A DNA stretch of 45,664 nt, from NCBI GenBank assembly GCA_001567545.1, contig LLZO01000003.1, positions 1 to 45,664 of the forward strand, in the 5' to 3' direction. Positions 1 through 9,688 of the stretch are shown here, one piece after another. Origin of the DNA: Candidatus Tepidiaquacellales bacterium OLB5. Lineage in GTDB: Bacteria; Bacteroidota; Ignavibacteria; Tepidaquicellales; OLB5. The notes under the pieces are model-generated. The model was not told where the DNA came from and ran no database searches. It saw nothing but the letters and a program-made list of their open reading frames with translations. Both the position numbers and the translations under genes were made by a program. Position 1 is the stretch's first letter. Each line of letters opens with the position of its first letter.

Positions 1-368
1 TTTTTGTTAAGCATCACAAATTTATTTTTAGAAAGGATGACAGGGTCAATTATTAATTTCAAATTTCTTTCTTTGTTCAGCACTTCAGCAATAATATCAA
101 TAATTCTATCATTAGCCAGCATACCTGTTTTTACCGCTTTAATATCAAAATCGCTGAAAACGCTTTTCAGCTGTTCAAGAACAGCTTTATGCGGCAAAGT
201 ATATGAGGACTGTACTCCTTTAGTATTCTGCGCAGTTACTGCTGTAATGACAGATAATCCGTAAAGACCGTGATTTTTAAATGTCTTCAGGTCAGATTGA
301 ATACCCGCACCGGCACCGGAATCTGACCCAGCAATTGTTAATACACATTTTTTTCTATTAACAGCCAT
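1..368 (-). CDS. thiD: Hydroxymethylpyrimidine/phosphomethylpyrimidine kinase ThiD (partial, 3' end outside window)
   Basis: Phosphorylates HMP and HMP-phosphate to HMP-diphosphate, the pyrimidine half of thiamine, in the cytoplasm. The minus-strand reading frame opens at the ATG at 368-366 and runs off the left edge, so about 122 N-terminal residues are visible. These begin MAVNRKKCVLTIAGSDSG and continue with AGAGIQSDLKTF, the N-terminal substrate/phosphate-binding signature of the ThiD ribokinase-like fold. Further on come YGLSVITAVTAQNT and VKTGML, both typical of the family. The start overlaps the end of thiE by 11 bases, so the two are probably translationally coupled. The last gene of the thiamine operon visible here. 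Confidence 0.95.
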   Translation of the reverse strand, partial: MAVNRKKCVLTIAGSDSGAGAGIQSDLKTFKNHGLYGLSVITAVTAQNTKGVQSSYTLPHKAVLEQLKSVFSDFDIKAVKTGMLANDRIIDIIAEVLNKERNLKLIIDPVILSKNKFVMLNK

Positions 369-984
369 AAATTAGTTTTCTTAAATTCTTCAGTGTTTTT
401 GCTGGATCACTGCTTTTTAGAACAGAGCCTGCAACTGCTGCGCCGTGAACTTCAGTACACATAACATCTGTTATATTTTCAGGACCAATACCCCCTATAG
501 CATAAACCGGTATTTTAATTTTTTTAACTATCTCAGATAATTTTTTAATTCCTTTTGGTTTTTCAGGTTTAAATTTTGTTTTGGTCGGATAAATATGTCC
601 GTATCCTATATAATCAGCCCCCAGTGCCTGGCATGATAAGGCTTCTGCAAGGTTATGTGCTGTTCCCCCTATAATTTTTCTGTTCCCCAGAAGTTTTCTT
701 GCTTCACGTATGGGTAAATCCGTTCTGCCTAAATGAACCCCGTCAGCATCAGATACCATTGCAATATCAACCCTGTCATTAATGATAAATGTAATATTAT
801 GCTTTTTGCACAGGCGTGAAATCTTAATTGCCTCTTCTGCAATCAAACCGGATGGTTTGTTTTTATCACGAAGCTGAATAACATCTGCCCCGGCTTTTAC
901 AGCTATCCTGGCAATTTCGTAATGGGAATATTTCTTCTGGATTTCTGTATCTGTGATAAGATATAATCTTCCTAATTTCTTCAT
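358..984 (-). CDS. thiE: Thiamine-phosphate synthase ThiE
   Basis: Joins HMP-diphosphate to thiazole phosphate to give thiamine phosphate; cytoplasmic TIM barrel of 208 residues. Visible motifs are LYLITD (strand 1), ADVIQLRDKN (diphosphate/substrate strand), FIINDRVDIA, DGVHLGRTDLP, IGGTAHN, GADYIGYGHIYPTKTK and the phosphate-binding PVYAIGGI. The frame is open further upstream to 1092, but the ATG at 984 gives the normal N-terminus. That ATG overlaps the stop of the upstream paralogue (TAATG), and the 3' end overlaps thiD. This is the better conserved of two adjacent ThiE-family proteins and is taken as the real synthase. Certain from motifs; specificity inferred from operon context. Confidence 0.95.
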   Translation of the reverse strand: MKKLGRLYLITDTEIQKKYSHYEIARIAVKAGADVIQLRDKNKPSGLIAEEAIKISRLCKKHNITFIINDRVDIAMVSDADGVHLGRTDLPIREARKLLGNRKIIGGTAHNLAEALSCQALGADYIGYGHIYPTKTKFKPEKPKGIKKLSEIVKKIKIPVYAIGGIGPENITDVMCTEVHGAAVAGSVLKSSDPAKTLKNLRKLIYGC

Positions 985-1622
985 TACAGCTCTCCAAGCT
1001 CTTTCCTGTAAATACTGATTGTCTTCCTGATATTTCCCGTAATCATAAATTCCCGTATACCTGCAATTCCATATGCTCCGGCAGCTGTACACTTTTTAAT
1101 TCTCATCGGATTAATTCCGCCAACCGCATAAACAGGGATATTTACATTATCACATACTTTTTTCAATTTTTTCAGACCCTGCGGCTTTCCGTACTTAATT
1201 TTTGCCGGAGTTCTGAAAACAGGTCCGAATAAAAGATAATCCGCACCATCATTTTCTGCTTTAACTGCTTCGCTGACTGAATGCACACTTTTTCCTATCA
1301 ATTTTCCCGGAAACACTTTTATTACATCTTTCAGTTTGAAACTGTTTCCGGGTAAATGAATTCCGGCAGAATTTGTTAAAAGAGCAATATCGATCCTCTC
1401 ATTAACAATTAGAGAAGTATTTTTATTAATTGAGCTCCTGATCTTTAATGCAGTTTCAAGCATGGTTAATGAATCCATTTCTTTTTCCCTGAGCTGGATT
1501 GCTTTTATACCATTTGCAGAAAGTGTTGAGATTTTTTTAATAAAATTTTTGCCGGCAAGTTTTTTATCTGTTATAACAAGAAGCCGGAAATTTGGTTTGT
1601 TATTTGGAAAGTGTTTGTTAAT
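984..1622 (-). CDS. Second ThiE/TenI-family protein, no canonical start codon
   Basis: A second ThiE-fold protein directly upstream of thiE. Visible motifs are FRLLVITDKKL, GIKAIQLREKEM, LIVNERIDIA, AGIHLPGNS, GKSVHS, GADYLLFGPVFRTPAK and PVYAVGGINP. The first in-frame ATG is at 1478-1476, which would delete the first two barrel strands. The frame is open without interruption back to about 1697, yet it holds no ATG, GTG or TTG before 1478. The best guess is an ATT at 1622-1620, two bases after the stop of the preceding gene, giving 212 residues, the usual family length. GPVF and the SVHS segment resemble TenI (thiazole tautomerase), but synthase or tautomerase activity cannot be settled here. 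It could also be a degrading copy. Confidence 0.7.
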   Translation of the reverse strand: MNKHFPNNKPNFRLLVITDKKLAGKNFIKKISTLSANGIKAIQLREKEMDSLTMLETALKIRSSINKNTSLIVNERIDIALLTNSAGIHLPGNSFKLKDVIKVFPGKLIGKSVHSVSEAVKAENDGADYLLFGPVFRTPAKIKYGKPQGLKKLKKVCDNVNIPVYAVGGINPMRIKKCTAAGAYGIAGIREFMITGNIRKTISIYRKELGEL

Positions 1623-1624
1623 GA

Positions 1625-1957
1625 TCAGTCCCGTTTTTTGATGATAAACTCCTGCCCGGTTCTGTAATCGGTATAAATCCCGCCTGTGTAATCCTGTTTA
1701 AATACCAGCGTGCCGGTTTGCCTGGTAGTTTGTTTTACTTTTTGCCATTCAAGCCAAATCTGGTCATTTTCAGGAGTATTTTCTTCATACTGCAGCAGTC
1801 TTTTGATATTGCCGTCTTCATATATGATATAATAGAAATTGTCCTCAATTGTTATAGTGACTTTTTGCTCACCCACAAAATAGTTACCGGTAAATGACTG
1901 TGAATAAATTACACCTGAAAACAATATCAGTAAAAATTTTACAATGCTTTTTATCAT
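1625..1957 (-). CDS. Small exported protein of unknown function
   Basis: A 110-residue protein with a clear Sec signal peptide: MIKS followed by a hydrophobic stretch ending VIYSQS, with cleavage probably after the SQ region. The mature part alternates hydrophobic and polar residues (NYFVGEQKVTITIEDNFYYIIYEDG) and reads like a small all-beta domain with no catalytic motif I recognise. It sits between thiG and the ThiE-like gene on the same strand, and its stop nearly touches the latter's probable start. Its place in the operon suggests co-transcription, but nothing in the protein points to thiamine. Family not recognised. Confidence 0.75.
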   Translation of the reverse strand: MIKSIVKFLLILFSGVIYSQSFTGNYFVGEQKVTITIEDNFYYIIYEDGNIKRLLQYEENTPENDQIWLEWQKVKQTTRQTGTLVFKQDYTGGIYTDYRTGQEFIIKKRD

Positions 1958-2005
1958 ATAATATCTGATTACGAATTAATAATTCCTTCAAGCGGGCTTG
2001 AAGCA

Positions 2006-2746
2006 TTAGCATAAAGCCTTTTCGGAATTCTGCCCGGATTCAAAAGCCAGCCTTCCTGCTTCAATTGCCAGCTTCATTGCACGCGCCATTTTTACAGGAT
2101 GTTCTGCACCGGCAATTGCTGTATTCATAAGGATACCATCAACGCCAAGCTCCATTGCAAGAGCAGCATCGCTTGCTGTGCCAACACCTGCATCTACAAT
2201 AACAGGTATATCAATAATTTCCCTGATTATCTGGATATTATACGGATTGCGGATTCCCATACCAGACCCGATAGGTGCCCCTAGAGGCATTACAGCAGCG
2301 CAGCCCATATCAGCCAGCTTGCGGCAGGTAACAGGGTCATCGTTGCAGTATGGCAATACAACAAATCCATCCCTCAAAAGCTGCTCGGAAGCTTTAAGAA
2401 GCTCTGTAACATCAGGGAAAAGGGTTTCATCATCGCCGATAACTTCAAGCTTTACCCAGTTGGTTTCCAGCGCTTCACGCGCTAACTGCGCAGTAAGAAC
2501 TGCTTCTTTTGCAGTGTAACAGCCTGCAGTATTGGGGAGTATAGAATATTTATTCCTGTCAATCATATTCATTATACTTTCCTGTCCGTTCCCTGCATTC
2601 AGGTTAAGCCTGCGGATTGATACAGTTATAAAATCCGTTCCGCTTGCTTCAAGAGCTTCCAGCATTGTATGGGGATCCGGATACCTTGATGTACCCACTA
2701 TCAATCTGGATTTGAATTCTTTTCCTGCTATTATTAAGTTGCTCAT
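2006..2746 (-). CDS. thiG: Thiazole synthase ThiG
   Basis: Condenses deoxyxylulose 5-phosphate, dehydroglycine and ThiS-thiocarboxylate into the thiazole phosphate; cytoplasmic TIM barrel. The 246 residues begin [19 protein letters not shown]. They carry [15 protein letters not shown], the WVKLEVIGD segment whose lysine forms the Schiff base with the sugar phosphate, [38 protein letters not shown] and the [11 protein letters not shown] phosphate loop. Length is close to normal. It lies 165 bases downstream of its sulfur-carrier partner thiS, an unusually wide gap that holds a repeat element. ThiF and a cysteine desulfurase needed to charge ThiS are not in the window. Confidence 0.97.
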   Translation of the reverse strand: MSNLIIAGKEFKSRLIVGTSRYPDPHTMLEALEASGTDFITVSIRRLNLNAGNGQESIMNMIDRNKYSILPNTAGCYTAKEAVLTAQLAREALETNWVKLEVIGDDETLFPDVTELLKASEQLLRDGFVVLPYCNDDPVTCRKLADMGCAAVMPLGAPIGSGMGIRNPYNIQIIREIIDIPVIVDAGVGTASDAALAMELGVDGILMNTAIAGAEHPVKMARAMKLAIEAGRLAFESGQNSEKALC

Positions 2747-2762
2747 GTGTATTTATATTCCT

Positions 2763-2845
2763 AATCAGGGGCTTGCCGAAGGCACTCCTTTGGCTAAAGC
2801 CCATATTTTTTTCACTTATCCACGATCTAAAGGTCGTGGCAATTC
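2763..2845. repeat. REP-like palindromic repeat inside the thi operon
   Basis: Two units lie between thiS and thiG. The first (2765-2802) contains GCTTGCCGAAGGCACTCC and a self-complementary GGCTT…AAGCC pair. The second (about 2816-2843) is the palindrome CCACGATCTAAAGGTCGTGG. Both recur at the right end of the window: the palindrome at 45569-45588 in opposite orientation with one mismatch, and the GCTTGCCGAAGGCACTCC unit at 45644-45661. It is therefore a dispersed element. It sits inside a co-directional operon and could fold in the mRNA. Confidence 0.8.
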
Positions 2846-2911
2846 ATTTTTTTCTGTTTTTCACTATAATTTTTGACATTTGGATTTTAGCATTTGGCAT
2901 TTTGCCCCTTT

Positions 2912-3118
2912 TTATCCTCCTTGTACAGCATGGACGATCTCAATACTATCATTTTCATTTACAGCTGTTTCATTCCATTTGCTTTTTGGGACTATCATAT
3001 CATTTACAGCAACGGCAATCCCCCGCAGTTCTTTTTTATTCAGCCGCATAATTACAAATTCTTCTAAGCTCATTTTTTCAGCTATCTGAACTGACTCACC
3101 GTTAATTTTAATGTTCAT
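2912..3118 (-). CDS. thiS: Sulfur carrier protein ThiS
   Basis: A 68-residue ubiquitin-fold protein that carries sulfur as a C-terminal thiocarboxylate for thiazole formation by ThiG. It begins MNIKINGESVQIAEKMSLEE, has the family segment GIAVAVNDMIVPKSKW, and ends in IEIVHAVQGG. The terminal Gly-Gly is the site adenylated by ThiF and then thiolated. The ATG lies 5 bases after the thiO stop, so the two are one transcription unit. Length and both ends match the family exactly. Confidence 0.97.
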   Translation of the reverse strand: MNIKINGESVQIAEKMSLEEFVIMRLNKKELRGIAVAVNDMIVPKSKWNETAVNENDSIEIVHAVQGG

Positions 3119-3123
3119 ATTTT

Positions 3124-4242
3124 CTATACAGTTTCTTTATAAAATCTTTCAATACCAAATCCTTTTAAAACATCACTTTTATTCCCTGTACTTATCCATT
3201 CAGCCATTTCAAATGCAGTAACCGGGGTAAGAAGGATGCCGTTGCGGTAATGGCCTGTAGCAAAATATAACCCTTCAACTTCAGAATCGCCCACAATAGG
3301 CATGTGGTCACGGCTTCCGGGTCTTAAACCAACATCAATCGATTCGATTGGCAGGTCATAAATGGAAGGAACTGCTTCCCAGCCTCTTTCCAGCAGGCGG
3401 AAAATTTCTCCGGCAGTTGGATTGACATCGAATCCCTGTTCTTCGACACTTGCTCCTACTATCAGCCTTCCGTCACTTTTAGGAAGCAGGTATACATCAG
3501 GTGCCCTTACAACCTTAGATATTTTACAGCTATCATTAAGCCTCAGGTTTATGATCTGCCCTTTTACGGGTCTGACCGGCGGCAATAAATTATCCGGCAA
3601 TCCCTTAATCTGTTTTGACCATGACCCGGCTGCAACTACAACATTATTAAAATTTAAGTTTGTACCGTGAACTTTAATTCCTTTTACTTTATCACCTTCA
3701 ATGATTATTTCCTCAACCTCGTGGTCTTCATACAGCCTGCCGCCGCATTTTACAAATGCAATTTTAAGCGCATCAAGCAAAAGGCGGTTATTTATCTGTG
3801 CATCATCCTCGATCCATATTGCACCGGTACACCTTGGTGAAAGAAAAGGCTCAATTTCCCTTGCTTCGCTTCCTGTAAGCCAAAGTACCGGCATCCCTAT
3901 TTTTTCCCGGAAATCATACAGCCTGCGTAATCTTTCAGCATCATCCCTGTCAAATCCGGGCAGTATACAGCCGGTTCTTTCAAGCTCAACTTTAATACCG
4001 CTGTCATTATACAGTTCTTCAGTAAAGCGGGGAAACAGATCCAGGCTGCTGCGGCATAAATAGAACAGCTCGATATCTTCAAAGCCCATTTCAGCCTGCG
4101 GAGCCAGCATTCCGGCAGCAGCTCGGCTTGCGCTTAAGCCTGCTTTATCTTTTTCAAGGATTTCAACATTAACACCCTTTTTAGCAAGCTGCCAGCCGAT
4201 TGAAAGACCTATTATTCCGCCGCCGATAATTACAGTATTCAT
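3124..4242 (-). CDS. thiO: Glycine oxidase ThiO
   Basis: FAD-dependent oxidation of glycine to dehydroglycine (iminoglycine), the O2-dependent source of the thiazole C-N unit in organisms without ThiH. It starts MNTVIIGGGIIGLSIGWQLA, a perfect dinucleotide-binding GxGxxG, then VEILEKDKAG and SRAAAGMLAP as in ThiO and D-amino-acid oxidases. The C-terminal part has VGLRPGSRDHMPIVGD and YFATGHYRNGILLTP, the second FAD contact region. The frame is open to 4314, but the ATG at 4242 removes 24 non-homologous residues and gives 372, the usual size. Its presence suggests the organism meets oxygen. It lies 5 bases before thiS. Confidence 0.95.
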   Translation of the reverse strand: MNTVIIGGGIIGLSIGWQLAKKGVNVEILEKDKAGLSASRAAAGMLAPQAEMGFEDIELFYLCRSSLDLFPRFTEELYNDSGIKVELERTGCILPGFDRDDAERLRRLYDFREKIGMPVLWLTGSEAREIEPFLSPRCTGAIWIEDDAQINNRLLLDALKIAFVKCGGRLYEDHEVEEIIIEGDKVKGIKVHGTNLNFNNVVVAAGSWSKQIKGLPDNLLPPVRPVKGQIINLRLNDSCKISKVVRAPDVYLLPKSDGRLIVGASVEEQGFDVNPTAGEIFRLLERGWEAVPSIYDLPIESIDVGLRPGSRDHMPIVGDSEVEGLYFATGHYRNGILLTPVTAFEMAEWISTGNKSDVLKGFGIERFYKETV

Positions 4243-4311
4243 AATTTTACTTAAATGCCTTATATCCTGATTTAAATATATTTGGTTTCTTATTTTTAAA
4301 TTAATAAACTT

Positions 4312-4340
4312 CACCGCCGAGACGCAAAGACGCTAAAATT
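4312..4340. repeat. Left flank repeat of the GxxExxY gene (GACGCAAAGACGCTAA type)
   Basis: Plus-strand text CCGCCGAGACGCAAAGACGC followed by TAAAATT lies immediately downstream of the GxxExxY stop codon. Related copies in the opposite orientation lie at 4759-4788 and 4932-4960. The three share the core CGCAAAGWCGCTAAG in varied order. Confidence 0.65.
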
Positions 4341-4753
4341 TAATAATTATTTACAAATCTTTTAAAACCTTCTTTTAAAATTGGAACATTGAAATTCACT
4401 AAAAATCCTAATTTTAGTTTTGTTAATTTAAGGTAAGAAATAATTTGCGCCTGATAAACAGGGATCATTTTTTCACAAGATTTATTTTCCATTATTATTA
4501 GTTCATCAACCAAAATATCAATTTTTAATTCTTTTCCTACTGAAAACCCTTTATAAATCAGAGGTAACAAAACCTGGTTTCTGGCGGGAATTCCCCTTAA
4601 TTCAAATTCTTTCATTAAGCAAAATTCATATACTGATTCTAAAAGACCTGGACCCATTTCTTTATGAACTGTAATACAAGCATCAAGTATTTCCGAAGAC
4701 AAATATTCCATCTTTTCTTTTTCAGTAGAGAATAATTTGTTTTTATAATTCAT
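4340..4753 (-). CDS. GxxExxY family protein
   Basis: 137 residues. It contains the name-giving GPGLLESVYE (residues about 34-43), preceded by the helix LSSEILDACITVHKEM, and then a beta-rich half with LKIDILVDELIIMENKS and the helix VYQAQIISYLKLTKLKLGFL. The D-x(n)-E-x-K spacing (KIDILV, then IMENKS) is the pattern of PDDEXK nuclease-like folds, to which this family has been tied by structure prediction; activity and biological role are unknown. The first ATG is used, with a possible later start at residue 15. It interrupts the thiC-thiO order and is bracketed by short inverted repeats, which suggests a small inserted cassette rather than a thiamine gene. Confidence 0.85.
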   Translation of the reverse strand: MNYKNKLFSTEKEKMEYLSSEILDACITVHKEMGPGLLESVYEFCLMKEFELRGIPARNQVLLPLIYKGFSVGKELKIDILVDELIIMENKSCEKMIPVYQAQIISYLKLTKLKLGFLVNFNVPILKEGFKRFVNNY

Positions 4754-4758
4754 AATTT

Positions 4759-4788
4759 TCTTTGCGACTTTGCGACTTAGCGGTTTAA
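4759..4788. repeat. Right flank repeat of the GxxExxY gene
   Basis: Plus-strand text TCTTTGCGACTTTGCGACTT followed by AGCGG is the reverse-complement form of the repeat at 4312-4340, so the two copies bracket the GxxExxY gene in inverted orientation just upstream of its ATG. Confidence 0.65.
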
Positions 4789-4931
4789 ATATAATTTAAA
4801 AATAAATTTTCAAGAATATATAATTCTAAAATAAAATATTTAAACTTCAAAATTTGATCCCCGCCTTGCTGCCTGCACTTTCAATTTAACATGCACTTCG
4901 TAAAATGATTAAGAATAGTGTTGAATTATTT

Positions 4932-4960
4932 TTTGCGTCTTAGCATCTTTGCGGTTAAAA
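4932..4960. repeat. Third copy of the GxxExxY-associated repeat, abutting the thiC stop
   Basis: TTTGCGTCTTAGCATCTTTG followed by CGG has the same orientation as the 4759 copy and ends two bases before the thiC stop codon. The 170 bases between the two copies hold no gene that I can see. Confidence 0.6.
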
Positions 4961-4962
4961 TT

Positions 4963-7088
<2,126 letters not shown>

Positions 7089-7093
7089 TTCTG

Positions 7094-7192
7094 TTTTCCT
7101 ACGCCGGCATTACCCGGATCAGGTTTCAGTCACACTTTTAACGGTGTGACAAGGGTTTGATCTCAGCCTCTTTATTAAGAAGCACCCCTGTT
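7094..7192 (-). promoter_or_regulatory. TPP riboswitch (THI element)
   Basis: Read on the minus strand, the element has GGGGUGC, then GGCUGAGAUC (the CUGAGA of the pyrimidine-binding arm), ACCCUUG, a variable stem (CACACCGUUAAAAGUGUG), and then ACCUGAUCCGGGUAAUGCCG and CGUAGGAAA. These are the conserved TPP-aptamer segments in the right order and spacing. It lies about 145 bases upstream of thiC and should sense thiamine diphosphate to control the operon. Confidence 0.97.
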
Positions 7193-7199
7193 ACTGTTT

Positions 7200-7613
7200 C
7201 AAATATAGTTAAATTGTTTAAATAATGAAACTAAAATGATACTCTAAACCCTCCTCACTTTTTGAGAATAAATTAAATACGAATATACTCATTAATTTCT
7301 TGTCTACAAAATCGATTTCACTTCAAGATTTCTATCAGATAAATCAACGATATATATCATTGTTTTACCTTAATTAATACATTAAATTTGTTCAGTAAAT
7401 TTATAAATGACTGGTGTTTACAGAAAATTCATCGGTATTAATTGTTAAATAACTTTATAGAAACAGATTCGCAAAGTATTTTTACCTGATACACAAAAGT
7501 GTGTTGCTTGAATTAGATGTGATATTTATGCATTATAATTATAATATCAAAGAAATTTTTAATAATCTAATTATATTCTACTCTTAGACCTATTACTAAT
7601 GTAAATAAAAAAA
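7200..7613. other. AT-rich spacer, no gene seen
   Basis: Very AT-rich sequence between the riboswitch and the next plus-strand gene. It presumably holds the thi operon promoter on the minus strand near 7200-7260, but I cannot point to a convincing box. No repeat or RNA structure stands out. Confidence 0.5.
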
Positions 7614-8069
7614 ATGAAATATCTACTTATTAAGATTGTCCAAATTGGGAAATATAGCGCAGATGAGAGATTTAAAATGCACATAGCTCAATCACATAAA
7701 TTACCGAATTATACATGCTGGGGATCGAATCATAATCTTAAACCTGAAACGATAAATAATATGATTTCTGATAATAAGAAAATGGGTTATAAGTCCTATA
7801 TTCTAGTACTGTATTCCTCTAAAGAAAGAAGAACTGTAACAAATTTTGAGTATAAAGCACAACTATTAAAAGCTTTTAAGAAAAAATCAAAATGCAAAAT
7901 TGTACCAAATAATCTTAAAAAAAATAAACACAAATTATGGCTAAAATTAAAAAACTTTAGTGATATAAGTAAAAATTATAATTATGAGCTTAAAAATTTT
8001 AGAACGATTAATGACACTCCTTTACAAAACATTAATCTCTGTACTATGGCAAGAATAAAGAAAATCTAA
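7614..8069 (+). CDS. Unrecognised basic protein
   Basis: 151 residues, lysine- and asparagine-rich and strongly basic, with no signal peptide. The N-terminal half looks folded: MKYLLIKIVQIGKYSADERF, then LPNYTCWGSN, KKMGYKSYILVLYSSKERRT. The C-terminal half is a run of basic helices (KAFKKKSKCK, KKNKHKLWLKLKNF). The strand-rich start with a tryptophan (TCWGSN) and the basic character could suit nucleic-acid binding, but this is a guess and I do not recognise the family. Base composition is more AT-rich than its neighbours. It opens the accessory stretch that continues to about 9.6 kb. The start is the first ATG; no clear ribosome-binding site. Confidence 0.55.
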   Translation: MKYLLIKIVQIGKYSADERFKMHIAQSHKLPNYTCWGSNHNLKPETINNMISDNKKMGYKSYILVLYSSKERRTVTNFEYKAQLLKAFKKKSKCKIVPNNLKKNKHKLWLKLKNFSDISKNYNYELKNFRTINDTPLQNINLCTMARIKKI

Positions 8070-8212
8070 AATGCCGTACATTTATTTTAGAAATGTAATT
8101 AAATATAAAAATTTAAAAAATAGTATTGCAGTAAAAAAAATAATGTGTTTAATTATACTAAAAAATCAATTTATTTAACAGCAGTATTGTAAAAACAATG
8201 TAGCAAAATATA

Positions 8213-8895
8213 ATGAAAAATAAAATTTCTTATTTAGTTTCATTGTTTGTTATAATCTCAGTGATGATTTTTTGTTCAAATAAAACTGAAAAAAAAAGAT
8301 AAGTCACAGGAACAAATTCAAACAAATCAAGACCAAACCAATCAAAATAAGGTTATAGATGAAGCTAAAGAAAAAAAATCCTGAAGATTCAAGTATTGAA
8401 ATATTTGATGGTGAAACAGCAATCATAAATGACCCTGATGGTTTTACAAATATAAGATATCAACCTAATACCAATTCAGAAATCCTAGATAAAATAATTG
8501 ATGGTGAAGAATTTCAAGTTATAGTTGATTTATCTAAAGATTGGTGGAAAGTAAAGACTAAAAAAGGTATAATTGGTTATGTACATAAAAGTAGAGTTAG
8601 GTTATTTAATGAAGATAAATATAATAAACCACAAACTAAGAAATCATTTGGCGGAACATTTATTGACGATACATACAAAGCACAATTCGTTATTGATAAA
8701 TTTGGAAAAGGTACAGTTGAGTATAGTACATCTTTATTTGGAGGTAGTATTCAACAAGGTATTTATACGCAATCAGGGAATACATTACATTTTGTGTTTG
8801 ATAGTGGTCGAAGTAATACTGTCAATATATCAGAAAATGAATCTTCTTACTATTTCTACATAGGAGAAACTAGGTACAAAAAAATAAATAATTAG
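8213..8895 (+). pseudogene. SH3-domain lipoprotein broken by two +1 indels in A runs
   Basis: As written, the frame from 8213 encodes a lipoprotein signal (MKNKISY…VMIFCSNKTEKK) and stops at 8302. The rest lies in other frames. Removing one A from the nine-A run at 8289-8297 and one from the eight-A run at 8371-8378 gives a continuous 226-residue protein: lipobox IFC, a Gln/Asn/Lys linker, then a bacterial SH3 domain (GFTNIRYQPNTNSEILDKI … WWKVKTKKGIIGYVHKSRV), then a beta-rich tail with FGGTFIDDTYKAQFVIDKFG. It would be a lipid-anchored periplasmic or outer-membrane protein. The SH3 part suggests binding to peptidoglycan or protein. Either a sequence error or a real pseudogene. Confidence 0.75.
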
Positions 8896-8926
8896 TTTCT
8901 GGTTTCTAATAATTAATTATATTAAT

Positions 8927-9416
8927 ATGCGAAAATTATTATTTGAATTTATTTTTCTATTAATTTGTAATTTTCTTATTCACAAGATACAAAAGATGAA
9001 TATGAGCACGGTGGACTATTCAATTGGTTTGGAAAATGGTCGAGGGCTTACCAACATGACTTTATAATAATCAATCCTCAAGTTTTCGATAACAGATATC
9101 GTAATTTATATACTTGGCAGGGCAATAATTCATACAAATACTATTATTGGATGTTTTCTGATGGCAACTACATTTTGCCCCGTCTGTCGAACAAAAGACC
9201 ATTATCTTTGGTCTATTTGAGAAACAATGTCCTGATTACTCTGTGAGTATTGTTGCTAAAGGCAAACTTTATACTCAACCAAGAGTAAAAAGTAACAACA
9301 GCGATTATATATATTACTCAGAGGAGTTATGGTATAATGATTTAATAATTGCTTCTAATGATACTTTAGAAGTAAGGAATGTCGGCAATCCTTATTACAA
9401 GTTGAAAGATTATTAA
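8927..9416 (+). pseudogene. Small exported protein broken by two -1 indels in T runs
   Basis: The frame from ATG 8927 (MRKLLFEFIFLLICNF) loses phase in the signal peptide. Adding one T at 8971-8974 restores the cleavage region NFSYSQDTKDEY. Adding another at 9173-9176 joins DGNYIF to APSVEQKTIIFGLFEK, and the protein then runs 163 residues to the TAA at 9414-9416, ending YYKLKDY. The reconstructed product is secreted and rich in aromatic residues (WFGKWSRAYQHDF, SYKYYYWMFSDG). I do not recognise the family. It follows the SH3 lipoprotein by 31 bases and was probably co-transcribed with it. No reading frame over 60 codons survives in the raw sequence. Confidence 0.6.
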
Positions 9417-9688
9417 AATACTGTATAGTTTGGAATGCCCTGAAGTCATTGAATTATCAAGAAGAGATGCGATATTAGAAAAGCCAAAAGAAGCTATTTT
9501 TAAAGCATTAAAAGGGACAATAGTGACAATGAATCTTTTAGCCTCTAGGCGTTGATTAAGGGACATTTAAAGCCCTTAGGTAAGAACCAGTTTATAATTC
9601 ACCAGACTTTAATTATACTCCATATTCAGCTTATTTCCTACAAAAATTCACGTAACTATTTTTTAATACTGTAAAAAAAATCAATTAT
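9417..9688. other. Spacer with possible gene remnant
   Basis: A short plus-strand frame around 9432-9554 reads like protein (CPEVIELSRRDAIL, KPKEAIFKALKGTIV) and ends in TGA, but no start belongs to it. It could be the tail of a lost gene, perhaps of a mobile element; I cannot identify it. The rest is featureless AT-rich DNA. Confidence 0.3.

Noticed and set aside
2178-2519. Long plus-strand frames opposite thiG
   Set aside because: They lie wholly antisense to thiG, have no family motifs, and arise from the coding bias of the real gene.
9366-9566. Minus-strand frame of 66 codons after the broken exported genes
   Set aside because: It overlaps the tail of the reconstructed plus-strand gene and lacks any motif; treated as chance.
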